In this document: positions 36,362-46,622 of the stretch, piece by piece
Layout of the letters: each line of letters opens with the position of its first letter
How positions within the stretch are numbered: position 1 is the stretch's first letter
Notes under the pieces: model-generated
What the model was told of the DNA's origin: nothing
The model's input: only the letters and a program-made list of their open reading frames with translations
Databases searched by the model: none
Made by a program: the position numbers and the translations under genes
DNA from: Pelodictyon luteolum DSM 273
Lineage (GTDB): Bacteria > Bacteroidota > Chlorobiia > Chlorobiales > Chlorobiaceae
Length of the DNA stretch: 64,000 nt
Assembly (NCBI RefSeq): GCF_000012485.1
Contig: NC_007512.1
Span: 1,489,001-1,553,000 of the forward strand
Direction of reading: 5' to 3'

Positions 36362-36443
36362 GCCCGAATGGCGGAACTGGTAGACGCACTCGTTTCAGGG
36401 ACGAGCGCCGCAAGGTGTAGGAGTTCGAATCTCCTTTCGGGCA
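36362..36443 (+). tRNA. tRNA-Leu (anticodon CAG)
   Basis: Acceptor stem GCCCGAA pairs with TTCGGGC. The anticodon stem CTCGT/ACGAG encloses TTCAGGG, giving CAG, which reads CUG. A class II variable arm follows, and the T-arm has GTTCGAATC. Length 82 without encoded CCA. Confidence 0.94.
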
Positions 36444-36544
36444 CAAACAAGTTTTCTTAGCGATATGCACAAGAGGTCCCTCATAAAAGTTTCTGCAGAC
36501 GATTCAGTACAGTCTGTTATTTCACATACCACCCGGCAGAGCGT

Positions 36545-36574
36545 GCACCTTTTCACTGAAAAGGTGCTTTTTTT
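36545..36574 (+). terminator. rho-independent terminator after tRNA-Leu
   Basis: GCACCTTTT (36545-36553) pairs with AAAAGGTGC (36559-36567), followed by seven T, about 100 bases after the tRNA. Confidence 0.85.
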
Positions 36575-36604
36575 ATGCCTCAATAATCCAAAACACAAGC
36601 AGTA

Positions 36605-37405
36605 GTGGATCATACGAAAATCAACCTCCTCGTCAGGCTGCAGCACCTTGACAACCAGATAGAAAAAATCGTCAGCCTCCAGAAAGGCCTGCCTGAAGAG
36701 ATCAGCGCCCTGGAAGAGGACCTGGCGTTCACAACCCGCCAGATCGCAGCCCGCAGCAAAACCGCCGAGGAGCACCTGAAGCTCCGCCAGTCGTTCAATG
36801 AAATCATCAACGGCTGCCACGAGAGGATCCAATCCTTCAAGGAGAAACAGACCCTTGCCAGGAACAACAAGGAGTATGATGCCCTCTCCAAGCAGATCGA
36901 GTACGAAGAAAAGGAGATCGCCCAGGCCGAAATACGTCTGCAGGACATCAGCCAGGGAGAACAGCGCAAGGAAGAGCTCCAGAAAAAAGGCCGCCAGCTG
37001 ATTGAGGAAAACCGTTACGACGAAATGACGGAAGAGATGATGCCCGACGATGTCCTCAAGCAGCAGCTGACCGATCTGGATAAGCAGGTCGAACATAAAA
37101 AAGAGGAACTCAACAGCATCGTCATCGAGACCGAGGACGAGGTCCAGCAGCTCCGGAAGAAAATCGAAGCGCAGAGAGCGATCATCAATACTGAAGCCAA
37201 GCGCCTTCTCGACAAATATGACCACCTCCGCAGCGGCACCCTCCAGAATGCCGTGGTCCGCCTGAACCGCAACGCATGCTCAGGCTGCAACACCCGTGTG
37301 CCTACCAACCGTCACACCATGATTGTGCAGGGCGGGTTCTACCTCTGCGAGTCATGCGGCCGCATCGTCGTCCACGAACGACTGTTCGAAGAAGCTGAAG
37401 GCTGA
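36605..37405 (+). CDS. coiled-coil protein with C-terminal C4 zinc ribbon (CT398/CdsZ-like)
   Basis: This 266-residue protein has two long coiled coils (about 5-95 and 105-190, rich in E/K/Q/R). The zinc ribbon at about 225-257 has the two pairs CSGC and CESC. It belongs to the zf-RING_7 family, known from the chlamydial CT398 structure, where it binds sigma-54 and secretion proteins. Its role in green sulfur bacteria is unknown. The start is GTG 36605, straight after the tRNA-Leu terminator. The rnpB gene follows. Confidence 0.85.
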   Translation: MDHTKINLLVRLQHLDNQIEKIVSLQKGLPEEISALEEDLAFTTRQIAARSKTAEEHLKLRQSFNEIINGCHERIQSFKEKQTLARNNKEYDALSKQIEYEEKEIAQAEIRLQDISQGEQRKEELQKKGRQLIEENRYDEMTEEMMPDDVLKQQLTDLDKQVEHKKEELNSIVIETEDEVQQLRKKIEAQRAIINTEAKRLLDKYDHLRSGTLQNAVVRLNRNACSGCNTRVPTNRHTMIVQGGFYLCESCGRIVVHERLFEEAEG

Positions 37406-37473
37406 TATTCAATTCCCCGGAATGATTTTCAGGCATTCCATGTTCTTTTATTCGTCACTCAAGAAATTCATTT

Positions 37474-37882
37474 GCTGAAACCGCAAGTGTGCAGCCGCTC
37501 TGCGCCTTTGGGCGCAGGGAGGAAAGTCCGAACTTCACAGGGCAGGGTGCCGGTCGAGATCCCCGAAAGGGAATCAAGCCCGGGTATGGCGGTGCAAACC
37601 GTCCATAACAGAGAGCGCAGCAGAAAGCAGACCGCTCCGGGAAACCGGAGTAAGGGTGAAACGGCGGTGTAAGAGACCACCAGGCATTCCGGCAACGGAA
37701 TGCGCTATGCAAACCTCCCCGAAGCAAGGCTGAATAGGAAAGCTTTTCCCGTAAGGGAAAGAGGGCGGCCCGCCCGATTCCGCAAGGAGAGTTTTCGGGT
37801 AGGCCGCATCAGATAAATGGCTGCAGTTTTATCCGGCACGCCGGATAATTCACAGAATTCGGCTTATATCTTCGGTTTCGGC
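37474..37882 (+). ncRNA. rnpB: RNase P RNA (class A)
   Basis: The universally conserved GAGGAAAGTCCG occurs near 37520, and the 3' conserved ACAGAATTCGGCTTA near 37852. P1 pairs GCTGAAACCG (37474-37483) with CGGTTTCGGC (37873-37882), followed by a T-run that can end transcription. Length about 409, normal for class A. It is the catalytic RNA that matures tRNA 5' ends. The last 19 bases overlap the 3' end of the histidine kinase gene on the other strand. Confidence 0.95.
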
Positions 37883-40188
37883 TTTTTTATTTTCCCTCCG
37901 GGGCCGGCAATAAGCCCCGATACCCCCTCGATCAGATCCTTTACGGAAAACGGCTTGTGCAGATGCCCGACCCCCGATTCCGGAACCCCTTCTTTTTCAA
38001 GCACACTCGCGGCATAGCCCGACATGAAGAGAACCCGCATGGCCGGACAGAGGTGGCGCAGTTCCAGATACAGTTCACGGCCATTCATCCCCGGCATGAT
38101 GATGTCGGTAAGGAGCAGATCCGGACAGCAGGAGCCGTCCTTAATGGCAGCTTTGGCAGATGATGCACCATCCGCCTCACTAACCCGGTAGCCGTAATGA
38201 CGGAGTGCGTCGGCAACAAACGAACGAACAACTGCACTGTCCTCCACCACCAGCACGCTTTCGCCGCCCTCCACCGGAGGGCTGAAAAGAGTGGCTGCAT
38301 CCGCCACCGATGAAACGGGCTCTCCAGAAGAAACGGGAACATACACGGTAAAGGAAGCGCCTTCTCCCGGGGTGCTTGCAACCGCAACCATCCCGTTATG
38401 CTGGCGGGCGATGCCGTAGACAGTAGCCAGACCGAGACCGGTGCCGCTCCCCTTCTCCTTCGTCGTGAAAAACGGCTCGAAAACCCGCTCCAGCGTATCG
38501 CGGTCCATGCCGGCACCGCTGTCAGTGAAAGAGAGGGCCACACAGTCCACCGGGCCGATCTCATCAAGAACATCTCTCGGCAACAGGCCGGCCGCAACCA
38601 TTTCTGTAGAAATCGAAAGTTGGCCTCCACCCGGCATGGCATGCTGCGCATTGACGGCAAGGTTCATCATGACCTGCTCGATCTGCCCGATGTCCCCCTC
38701 AATTGCAACCACGCCCTCGGCCAGTGCTTCCTTGATTGCGATATTCTCCGGCAAGGTTCGACGCAGGAGGGGCAGGAACCCCCTGACGACGGCATTGAGA
38801 TTCAGCACCCTGAAATCAAGCGACTGACGGCGGCTGAAAGCAAGCAGCTGGCGGATCAGGTCGCGTGCACGGACCCCTGCGCCGTGGATGGCCCGGATAT
38901 CCTGCAGTCGTTCATCGTCAGGGCCGAACTGCCCGTCCAGAATCTCGGCATATCCGAGAATAGGCGTCAGAAGATTATTGAGGTCATGGGCCACGCCGCC
39001 GGCAAGCCTGCCGATGGATTCCATTTTCTGAGACTGGAACAGATCCTGCCGAAGCCGTAACCGCTCCTCTTCAGCACGGTGCCGTTCAGTGGTATCATGC
39101 ACGAACACCAGAGCACCATGCTGGCCGTCATGCATGAACGGAACCGCTGAGACATCGGCATCGAAAAATGATCCGTCGCAGCGCAGGAACCGACGTTCTT
39201 CAGGAAACGGAAGGCCGATCCTCTCCTCGTTGAGCTTCCGGATCCGCTCAAGCACCCGTTCACGGAAATCCGGATGCAGATGATCGACCACCGGCCGGGA
39301 AAGCATCTCCTCTTCCTTTGCCGCCCCGAACATCCTGAGCGCTGCCGGGTTCAGGTAGGCGAAGGTGTCGCCGGTCTGGATGAATATCCCGTCGGGAGCC
39401 GATTCCACAACAGCACGAAAACGCGACTCGCTCTCCCGGAGAGCCTTTTCGGCCTCACGACGCTCCGTTATGTCTTCAGCCGTAACGATCTGATAGAGCG
39501 GATCGCCATGCTCGTCACGCACGAAAACAATGTCGACCTGCACCGGCACCAGCGAACCGTCCTTGCGGCTCTTGAAGGCCTCGAACTTGCAGGATCCACT
39601 CTCGGCGGAACGAAGGAGGCAGGAGCTGACAACATCCTTCTGTGAATCCGGATAGAACTCCATCAGGTGCAGCCCGGTCATCTCTTCGACCGTCCGCCCG
39701 TGCAGCCCGGCAAAAGCAGGGTTGCAGGCAAGGATCCGCCGGGTATCGGGATCCTCGATTGCCAAGCCGTGGGTACAGTGCTGAAACGCATCGGTCAAAA
39801 GACGGGTCTTCCGGGCAGCCTGCATCCGTCCGGTAATGTTGCGGGCAACCGCATAGACAACACCGTCTTCGGCCGGGGAAGCATTCCACTCCATCCAGAG
39901 CCAGTCACCGCTCCGGGACTGCATGCGATTGATGAAATTGACGGTACGCTGTCCGGACCGCTGTCGCTCCATCTCCCGTTTCGTCGAAGAGCGGTCGTCG
40001 GGATGCAGAAGACGATAGAGCGACATCGAGAGCAGTTCCCGGGAAGTGTAGCCGAGATGTTTCTGCCAGGCGGCATTCACCTGCAGAAGCTTTCCCTCGA
40101 TCGACATCCTGCAGAGCATGTCGGGAACAAGTTCGAAAAAATGGCCGGCGTCAAATGGACGCTCAATGTATCCCCTCTCATTTTGCAT
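37864..40188 (-). CDS. hybrid sensor histidine kinase (three PAS, HisKA, HATPase, receiver)
   Basis: This 774-residue soluble kinase has PAS domains at about 15-125, 130-245 and 250-370, then HisKA with the phosphorylated His in [13 protein letters not shown] near 405. An HATPase_c domain (about 500-620, with [22 protein letters not shown]) and a C-terminal receiver (about 645-755, Asp in [13 protein letters not shown]) follow. No membrane segment is present, so it senses a cytoplasmic signal. There is no partner regulator next to it. The final codons lie antisense to rnpB, and the C-terminal tail is Lys/Pro-rich. Confidence 0.9.
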   Translation of the reverse strand: MQNERGYIERPFDAGHFFELVPDMLCRMSIEGKLLQVNAAWQKHLGYTSRELLSMSLYRLLHPDDRSSTKREMERQRSGQRTVNFINRMQSRSGDWLWMEWNASPAEDGVVYAVARNITGRMQAARKTRLLTDAFQHCTHGLAIEDPDTRRILACNPAFAGLHGRTVEEMTGLHLMEFYPDSQKDVVSSCLLRSAESGSCKFEAFKSRKDGSLVPVQVDIVFVRDEHGDPLYQIVTAEDITERREAEKALRESESRFRAVVESAPDGIFIQTGDTFAYLNPAALRMFGAAKEEEMLSRPVVDHLHPDFRERVLERIRKLNEERIGLPFPEERRFLRCDGSFFDADVSAVPFMHDGQHGALVFVHDTTERHRAEEERLRLRQDLFQSQKMESIGRLAGGVAHDLNNLLTPILGYAEILDGQFGPDDERLQDIRAIHGAGVRARDLIRQLLAFSRRQSLDFRVLNLNAVVRGFLPLLRRTLPENIAIKEALAEGVVAIEGDIGQIEQVMMNLAVNAQHAMPGGGQLSISTEMVAAGLLPRDVLDEIGPVDCVALSFTDSGAGMDRDTLERVFEPFFTTKEKGSGTGLGLATVYGIARQHNGMVAVASTPGEGASFTVYVPVSSGEPVSSVADAATLFSPPVEGGESVLVVEDSAVVRSFVADALRHYGYRVSEADGASSAKAAIKDGSCCPDLLLTDIIMPGMNGRELYLELRHLCPAMRVLFMSGYAASVLEKEGVPESGVGHLHKPFSVKDLIEGVSGLIAGPGGKIKKPKPKI

Positions 40189-40283
40189 GACAATGGTACA
40201 GTTACGTTGTCAATTTCGGCAAAAAGCCCGCCTGATGCTTGACCGGCAGGCAGGCACATGCTTGGGGAGCGGGGGATGCTCCG

Positions 40284-40475
40284 TCAGGAATCTTCGGGAC
40301 GCGCCTCGACGGAAGGGGTGCCGTTCGAGGCAATCGCGACAACAATGGTGACCGGCTTGCAGCAGACAGGACAGTCCTCGGTGTATTGCTGATTTCCTGC
40401 AGCACAGTCGATCTCAAGATCCATGGTCTGCCCGCAATAGGGGCAAGGCACAGAAACGGATTCCAGGAGGTTCAT
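40284..40475 (-). CDS. CPXCG-motif cysteine-rich protein
   Basis: This 63-residue protein has CPYCG near 11-15 and CPVCCKPV near 35-42, the two metal-binding knuckles of the CPXCG cysteine-rich family, with an acidic middle. Function unknown, probably zinc-binding. It lies alone between the kinase and the aminotransferase. Confidence 0.85.
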   Translation of the reverse strand: MNLLESVSVPCPYCGQTMDLEIDCAAGNQQYTEDCPVCCKPVTIVVAIASNGTPSVEARPEDS

Positions 40476-40578
40476 GGCTTTATAGTAGTTTACGGTTTAC
40501 AGCACCATACTCCTTCGTAGGGACAGCACATACCCCAACTGATAAAATATAACAGCGGTAGCCCTCAATCGGTTGCCT

Positions 40579-41736
40579 TCAGCGAAGAAACTGCAGGCGG
40601 CGGCACGCTTCATCAAGTACCGCGTCTTCTTTTGCATAGCAGAACCGCACAAACGACTCCCCTTTTCCTCCGCTGTAGAAAGCACTGCCGGGCACTGAAG
40701 CCACGCCGGTCTTATGAAGGATATGGATGGCCCGCTCAAATGCATTCCGGCCGGGTATCCCGGTCACATCCGCAAGAACATAGTATGCTCCGTCCGGAAC
40801 GGCGGGCCTCAGGCCTGCCGCCGACAGCGCTGAACAGAACCGGTCCTTTTTCAGGCGGTATTCCTCTGCAAGATCCCGGTAGTAGTCATCCCCGAGTTCA
40901 TCCATCCCGCAAGCAACGCCGGCCTGCAGGGGTGCTGGAGCACAGACATACACCAGATCGCTGAAATACCCGATTGCAGCCGCCCACCGAGCATCTGCAA
41001 TGGCGTAACCGATCCGCCATCCCGTCACGCTGTAGGTTTTCGACGCCCCCGAAATGGTGATGGTCCGCTCTTTCATGCCCGGAAGTGTCGCAAAGGGCAG
41101 GTGAGAAAGCCCCCCGTAGAGGAAATGCTCGTAGATCTCATCAGTGAAGACAAACAGGTCAAAGCGTTCGGCAGCGGCAGCAATGACCTCCAGTTCGCTG
41201 CGGGAAAACACCTTTCCGCAGGGGTTCGCGGGAGTGTTGACGATGATTCCCCGCGTCTTTGGTCCTACGGCGGACATGAGGTCTGCTTCGCTAAAAGACC
41301 ATCCTTCGGGATTCAGTGGCAGAAAAACGGGAACGGCCCCTGCAGACTGCAATGTGGTGATATGATAGCCGTAGAAAGGCTCGAACACGATGACCTCGTC
41401 ACCCGGATCGAGCAGAGCCTGGAACGCACAGTAAAGGGCCCCTGTGGCACCCGCCGTGACAACGATCTCACTGTCGGGGTCGCACACCATGCCATACATA
41501 CGCTGCTGCTTCTGCGCGATGGCCCGCCGAAGGGCACCGATGCCGACATGCGGCGTATAGGTGTTCAGGCCTCTCTGCATGGCATCGGCAGCCCCCCGCA
41601 GAACCACCTCAGGAACCGGGGTATCGCAGACACCCTGCGCGAGGTTGATGCCGCCCTGGCGGCTGCATTCGAGGCTCATGCTGCGGATTTCCGACTGCAT
41701 GACCGTACCGTGACGGTTGCTGAGGTGGAGGCTCAT
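40579..41736 (-). CDS. class I/II PLP-dependent aminotransferase
   Basis: This 385-residue fold-type I enzyme has INLAQGVCDTPVP at the start, VVTAGATGALYCAF and the NTPANPCGKVFS asparagine. The DEIYEHFLYGG aspartate and the PLP-lysine segment SGASKTYSVTGWRIGY follow. It is most like the kynurenine/methionine (YbdL, AspC-like subgroup If) aminotransferases, and the substrate cannot be fixed. It ends a minus-strand run downstream of hflX and ybeY, 11 bases from ybeY. Confidence 0.88.
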   Translation of the reverse strand: MSLHLSNRHGTVMQSEIRSMSLECSRQGGINLAQGVCDTPVPEVVLRGAADAMQRGLNTYTPHVGIGALRRAIAQKQQRMYGMVCDPDSEIVVTAGATGALYCAFQALLDPGDEVIVFEPFYGYHITTLQSAGAVPVFLPLNPEGWSFSEADLMSAVGPKTRGIIVNTPANPCGKVFSRSELEVIAAAAERFDLFVFTDEIYEHFLYGGLSHLPFATLPGMKERTITISGASKTYSVTGWRIGYAIADARWAAAIGYFSDLVYVCAPAPLQAGVACGMDELGDDYYRDLAEEYRLKKDRFCSALSAAGLRPAVPDGAYYVLADVTGIPGRNAFERAIHILHKTGVASVPGSAFYSGGKGESFVRFCYAKEDAVLDEACRRLQFLR

Positions 41737-41747
41737 GGATTGAAATG

Positions 41748-42161
41748 TTATCGAAAAAGCTGTTGCAGGTAGCTATCCTCCCTCTCCGTCATACGGCGGC
41801 GGTCTTCGGGCAAATGGTCGTCATACCCGGCGAGGTGGAGGACGGAGTGGATGGTGACACGAAACAGTTCACGCTCGAAGTCCGTATTGAAGCGCCGGGC
41901 GTTCTCTTCAATGACGTCGAGGCATATGTAGAATTCGCCCTCGACGTTCCCGCCGCTCCCGTAAGGAAAGGAAATGGTATCGGTAGGCCAGTCATGCTGC
42001 AGGTACTCCCGGTTGATGCGGCGGCTCATCCTGCTTCCGCAGTAAACCGCAGCAATCTCTAGAGCATGCCTGCCTTCGCCCTGGATGACGGTCTCCACCG
42101 CTCGACAAAGGAGTGCATCGTCGAGTTTCCGGCGGGTCGTGTTATGAATCTGCAACTGCAT
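41748..42161 (-). CDS. ybeY: endoribonuclease YbeY (rRNA maturation)
   Basis: This 137-residue UPF0054 protein has the zinc motif H-S-V-L-H-L-A-G-Y-D-D-H (HX3HX5H) near 113-124 and the conserved NREYLQHDWPTDTISFP. It takes part in 16S rRNA 3' processing and ribosome quality control. It overlaps the 3' end of hflX by 20 bases, a tight coupling of two translation-related genes. Confidence 0.93.
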   Translation of the reverse strand: MQLQIHNTTRRKLDDALLCRAVETVIQGEGRHALEIAAVYCGSRMSRRINREYLQHDWPTDTISFPYGSGGNVEGEFYICLDVIEENARRFNTDFERELFRVTIHSVLHLAGYDDHLPEDRRRMTEREDSYLQQLFR

Positions 42162-43449
42162 GTCCGGCCTCTTCGCTATGCCCGGTGAGGGCGTCGATAT
42201 GCTTCAGTCTGTTCTTGTGCACCCTGTAGGTCAACTCGACCTCTTCGTCGACGCACCGCCGGCCGGTAACTTCGGTATGCTCATAAAGGTAGCCGATGAT
42301 CTTGTAGTCGGCGACATGTACCCTGATCCGGCGTTCACTGTAATCACGGCCGACATGCTCTGCGATGCACTCTCTCAATGCCGTCAGGTTTATGCCACGC
42401 GCGGCTGAAATGAACACCGCATCGGGGTAGCGTGCCCTGAGGTCACGAAGCACCGAAGGATCCGCAAGTGCATCGATTTTGTTGAACACGTCGATGATAT
42501 GCTGGTGCTTCACGCCGATCTCGCGAAGCGTGCTCTGCACCACCTGCATCTGTTCCTCGAAACCCGGATGGCTGAGATCGACGACGTGCAAAAGGAAATC
42601 GGCCTGCAACACCTCGTCAAGCGTGGAGCGGAAGCTTTCGACGAGGGTATGCGGAAGTTTGCGGATGAATCCCACCGTGTCGGAGAGAAGAACGAGTTTA
42701 TTTATCTTCAGCTCGAGACGCCGGGTCCTGGTGTCGAGCGTAGCAAACAGCCTGTCCTCTGCGTATGCACCGGCATCGGGACAAAGCTGGTTCATAAGGG
42801 TAGACTTCCCCGCGTTCGTATAGCCAACAAGCGCCACCCTCGGCACGCTGCGCCGGCTGCCGGTCTGGGTATCGTGCTGCAGCGACACGTCCCGGAGTTT
42901 TTGCTTGAGTGAAGCGATACGGTTCCTCACCAGCCGACGGTCGGTCTCGATCTGGGTTTCGCCGGGTCCCTTGGTTCCGATACCGCCCTTCTGCTTCGAA
43001 AGATGGGTCCACTGACCCGAAAGCCGGGGCAGCAGATATTCAAGCTGGGCGAGCTCAACCTGCATCTTCGCCTGGTGCGACTTGGCCCTGATGGCAAAGA
43101 TCTGGAGAATGAGGCCGGTGCGGTCAATGACCTTGCAGTCGAGCGCACGCTCAAGGTTCCGGGTCTGGCCCGGAGTGAGGTCATCGTCGAAAATGACAAT
43201 ATCCACCTGATCCTCCTTCGTCATCTCCAGAAGCTCATCCACCTTTCCCCGGCCTATGCAGTAGGCCGGATCGCGGAGCTTCCTTTCCTGGATGAGTGTC
43301 CGGACAACATCGGCTCCCGCAGTATCGGCAAGGAAAGCCAGCTCGACAAGGTACTCCTCGACAAGTGAACGGGGTATTTCGGGAGGAGAGGGAAGGCCGA
43401 CCAGTATGGCCCTCTCCCTCGGGTGTTCAGTAACGGGCGTATTCGGCAA
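42142..43449 (-). CDS. hflX: ribosome-associated GTPase HflX
   Basis: This 435-residue protein has the HflX N-terminal domain (about 35-190, with GRGKVDEL and DDDLTPGQTRNLE) and a coiled coil. The G domain carries GYTNAGKSTLMN (P-loop), DTVGFIRKLP (G3) and NKIDAL (G4). A short C-terminal domain follows. HflX splits stalled ribosomes under stress. It is divergent from crtB and first in hflX-ybeY-aminotransferase. Confidence 0.95.
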   Translation of the reverse strand: MPNTPVTEHPRERAILVGLPSPPEIPRSLVEEYLVELAFLADTAGADVVRTLIQERKLRDPAYCIGRGKVDELLEMTKEDQVDIVIFDDDLTPGQTRNLERALDCKVIDRTGLILQIFAIRAKSHQAKMQVELAQLEYLLPRLSGQWTHLSKQKGGIGTKGPGETQIETDRRLVRNRIASLKQKLRDVSLQHDTQTGSRRSVPRVALVGYTNAGKSTLMNQLCPDAGAYAEDRLFATLDTRTRRLELKINKLVLLSDTVGFIRKLPHTLVESFRSTLDEVLQADFLLHVVDLSHPGFEEQMQVVQSTLREIGVKHQHIIDVFNKIDALADPSVLRDLRARYPDAVFISAARGINLTALRECIAEHVGRDYSERRIRVHVADYKIIGYLYEHTEVTGRRCVDEEVELTYRVHKNRLKHIDALTGHSEEAGHAVADS

Positions 43450-43696
43450 CAGCGGTATGATTACTTAAGTGGTGGAGCGGCAACAATCTGCAGGAGTGCG
43501 TGTTGCGATATTAGATGCATTGTTTTATCTTGCCCACGCTTCCTCTCTCTGAATATTCCATGGCTATGTCCATAGTTATGTCCATAATAACATTCCGCAG
43601 GCGCTGAAAGTTACAAATTTCTGAGGCGACGCCATACCCCGGAAAGAGAGAAAAAAAGGAACCGAAGCGGACGGCCGACAACAAGCGCACGAGGTG

Positions 43697-44632
43697 ATGC
43701 ATCACGACAACGACAGGGAAACCATCGCCATCAAGGCAGCCGGAGGCTCTACGCCGCTAGACTCCGCATACCGGTACTGCCGGGAGATTGCAAAGCATCA
43801 CGCAAAGACATTCTACCTGGCGACCCTCTTCCTCCCCAAACCCCAGCAGAAGCCGATTTTCGCCATCTACGCTCTCCTGCGCACGGTCGACGACCTTGTC
43901 GACAATGCCCAGGACCAGCTTGAGGCGGGCCATATCACCCGAACCGACATCAACCGGATGCTTGAGGAGTGGATGGAAAAGCTGCAGAACTGTTATCAGG
44001 GAAAGCACGGCGGCGACCCGATCATGATGGCGTGGCACGATACCCTTCTGCGCTGCAACATCCCCATAGAACTCCCGCTCGAACTCATCGAGGGGGTCGC
44101 CATGGACATCGAATTCAATCCCTTCCAGACCTTCGACGAACTCTATGTATACTGCTACAAGGTTGCATCGGTGGTCGGGCTCATGACCTCCGAAATCTTC
44201 GGATACAGTGACCGCCGGGCGCTCCAGCACGCCATCGACCTTGGCATTGCCATGCAGCTTACCAACATCCTCCGCGATGTCGGGGAGGATATTGACCGCG
44301 GCAGGATCTACATCCCCCTTGAAGACCTCGAGCGGTTCGGGTACAGCAGGGAGGAGTTCATGCAGAAAACCATGAACGAACGATTCAAGAAGCTCATGCA
44401 GTTCCAGATCGAACGGGCTCGCAACTATTACCTTTCCGCCGACGAAGGGATCCCGATGCTTGAAAAAAGAAGCCGTTTCGCCGTTGCCGTCAGCAGCGTC
44501 AATTACGGCAACATCCTTAACGCAATTGAGGAAAACGGCTACGACGTCTTCACCAAAAGGGCATACCGGTCGTTCATCCAGAAAATCAGTACGATCCCCC
44601 ACGTCTGGCTCAAAACACGAAACACACAGTAA
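43697..44632 (+). CDS. crtB: phytoene synthase
   Basis: The protein of about 311 residues has the two aspartate-rich motifs of squalene/phytoene synthases: DDLVDNAQD near 71 and [14 protein letters not shown] near 190. It condenses two GGPP to phytoene, the first carotenoid step (chlorobactene or isorenieratene in green sulfur bacteria). A dehydrosqualene synthase (HpnC/D) is less likely given the overall CrtB-like pattern. ATG 43697 follows GAGG; GTG 43694 is the other option. lysS starts 11 bases after its stop. Confidence 0.9.
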   Translation: MHHDNDRETIAIKAAGGSTPLDSAYRYCREIAKHHAKTFYLATLFLPKPQQKPIFAIYALLRTVDDLVDNAQDQLEAGHITRTDINRMLEEWMEKLQNCYQGKHGGDPIMMAWHDTLLRCNIPIELPLELIEGVAMDIEFNPFQTFDELYVYCYKVASVVGLMTSEIFGYSDRRALQHAIDLGIAMQLTNILRDVGEDIDRGRIYIPLEDLERFGYSREEFMQKTMNERFKKLMQFQIERARNYYLSADEGIPMLEKRSRFAVAVSSVNYGNILNAIEENGYDVFTKRAYRSFIQKISTIPHVWLKTRNTQ

Positions 44633-44643
44633 TCCCACGCCCC

Positions 44644-46149
44644 ATGCACCAGGACAACGAACAGCTTTCCCTGAATGACCAGATGCAGCGCCGTTTCGAC
44701 GAGCGGCGCCACCTTCAGGAATCAGGCATCAACCCCTATCCCTGCAGCTTTGAGGTAACCGGCCATTCCAGGCAGATCATCGAGCACTTCAAGGAAGACG
44801 CTGAGGAAAAAGTATCGGTTGCCGGTCGCATCATGGCCATCCGCAGGATGGGCAAAGCCTCCTTCTTCCATATTCAGGACAGCGATGGCCGCATGCAGAT
44901 CTACCTGAAAAAGGACGAAGTCGGAGACGATGCCTACGCCACATTCAAGCTGCTCGACATAGGTGACATCGTCGGAGTCAACGGCTACACGTTCCGTACC
45001 AGAACCGGTGAAATTTCGGTGCATGCCGAGTCCTTCGAACTGCTCTGCAAATCGCTGCGTCCCATTCCCGTCGCCAAGGAAAAAGAGGTGGAGGGAGAAA
45101 AAGTGGTATTCGACGCATTCGCCGACCGCGAACTGCGCTACCGCCAGCGCTACGTTGACCTCATCGTCAACCCCGAAGTCCGCAGCACCTTCATCAAGAG
45201 AAGCGCCATCGTATCACACATCCGCAGCTTCTTCACGTCCCAAGGGTGGCTCGAGGTTGAAACCCCCATCCTCCAGCCCATTTACGGAGGAGCGGCGGCA
45301 CGCCCGTTCACTACCCACCACAATGCGCTTGACATGCAGCTCTATCTGCGCATTGCCAACGAGCTCTACCTCAAACGCCTCATTGTCGGCGGCTTCGACG
45401 GCGTATTCGAGTTTGCAAAGGACTTCCGCAACGAAGGCATCGACCGCTTCCACAACCCGGAATTCACCCAGGTCGAACTCTATGTCGCCTACAAAGATTA
45501 CGACTGGATGATGCGGCTCGTCGAGGAACTCTTCCAACAGACCGCCATTGCCGTAAACGGAACGGCAATGACAACGTTCCTCGGCCATGAGATAAGCCTT
45601 GAAGCACCCTTCCGCCGCCTCACCATCGCTGATTCCATTCGGGAGTACACCGGTGCCGAGATTGAAGGTAAAACCGAAACGGAACTCCGCAACCTGGCCA
45701 AGGACCTCGGACTGGAACTCGATCCGAAAATAGGATCCGGAAAAATCATCGATGAAATCTTCGGCGAATTCGTAGAGCCGAAGCTCATCCAGCCGACCTT
45801 CATTACCGACTACCCGACCGAGATGTCTCCCCTTGCCAAGCCCCACCGCTCCAAACCGGGACTTGTCGAGCGCTTCGAACTTATCGCCGGCGGCAAGGAG
45901 ATATGCAACTCCTTCTCGGAACTCAACGATCCCGTGATCCAGCGCCAGCGGCTTGAAGAGCAGGCGAGCCTCCGCCAGCGCGGTGACGATGAAGCCATGG
46001 TGGTCGACGAAGACTTCCTCCGTGCCCTTGAATACGGCATGCCTCCCACGGCAGGCCTCGGCATCGGCATCGACCGCCTCGTCATGCTCATCACCGGAGA
46101 GGAATCAATACGCGATGTCATTTTCTTCCCGCACCTTAAGCCGGAATAA
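44644..46149 (+). CDS. lysS: lysyl-tRNA synthetase (class II)
   Basis: This 501-residue synthetase has an OB-fold (about 55-165) with [15 protein letters not shown]. Motif 2 lies in [19 protein letters not shown], the signature [12 protein letters not shown] near 395, and motif 3 in [16 protein letters not shown]. It charges tRNA-Lys. It is co-oriented with crtB, 11 bases downstream, and ends at a strong terminator. Confidence 0.97.
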   Translation: MHQDNEQLSLNDQMQRRFDERRHLQESGINPYPCSFEVTGHSRQIIEHFKEDAEEKVSVAGRIMAIRRMGKASFFHIQDSDGRMQIYLKKDEVGDDAYATFKLLDIGDIVGVNGYTFRTRTGEISVHAESFELLCKSLRPIPVAKEKEVEGEKVVFDAFADRELRYRQRYVDLIVNPEVRSTFIKRSAIVSHIRSFFTSQGWLEVETPILQPIYGGAAARPFTTHHNALDMQLYLRIANELYLKRLIVGGFDGVFEFAKDFRNEGIDRFHNPEFTQVELYVAYKDYDWMMRLVEELFQQTAIAVNGTAMTTFLGHEISLEAPFRRLTIADSIREYTGAEIEGKTETELRNLAKDLGLELDPKIGSGKIIDEIFGEFVEPKLIQPTFITDYPTEMSPLAKPHRSKPGLVERFELIAGGKEICNSFSELNDPVIQRQRLEEQASLRQRGDDEAMVVDEDFLRALEYGMPPTAGLGIGIDRLVMLITGEESIRDVIFFPHLKPE

Positions 46150-46177
46150 GAGTCCGTTCTCCAGCCTTACGACAGAA

Positions 46178-46210
46178 AAAGCCCCGGGATACCAGCACCG
46201 GGGCTTTATT
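46178..46210 (+). terminator. rho-independent terminator after lysS
   Basis: AAAGCCCCGG (46178-46187) pairs with CCGGGGCTTT (46198-46207), followed by ATT. It could act in both directions because A precedes the stem. Confidence 0.85.
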
Positions 46211-46622
46211 GCAACGTACCCTGCATACAGTGCAGAGGTTTGCATAGCATAGACTTATACGACAAAACTTAGCGACACCGGACGCCACACTTGTCCAAGA
46301 AGCCACATACCACTCCTGTCTGCGTATTTAAACAAGTGAAATGGCCGAATATCGCCGTGCGCCCTAAACTTCTTGGAATTTAGATGTGACATGCGCTTTT
46401 GAATTTAATCCGCATGCAACTGCATCATGACAAGAACCGGACAAGCAGCATACCCCCGGATTATGTGTCTTTGCGTCAGAGAAAGGCGGGTCAATAAGTT
46501 CATATTGATAAAATCCGTATCAACAGATAACATAGCCGCATTTTGATCTGAGATATGAGGAGTACGTCATCCAAGATGTTCAGCAGCTCAATCACAGAAA
46601 ATGTGATGGCCTGTGCATATCT
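46211..46622. other. 412-bp stretch with no gene recognised
   Basis: This is AT-richer than its surroundings, lies between two converging units, and contains only short frames without coding character. No transposase remnant, tRNA or small RNA motif could be identified. It may be a decayed gene. Confidence 0.4.

Noticed and set aside
46211-46622. Insertion-sequence remnant
   Set aside because: No terminal inverted repeats, target duplication or transposase-like frame could be seen.
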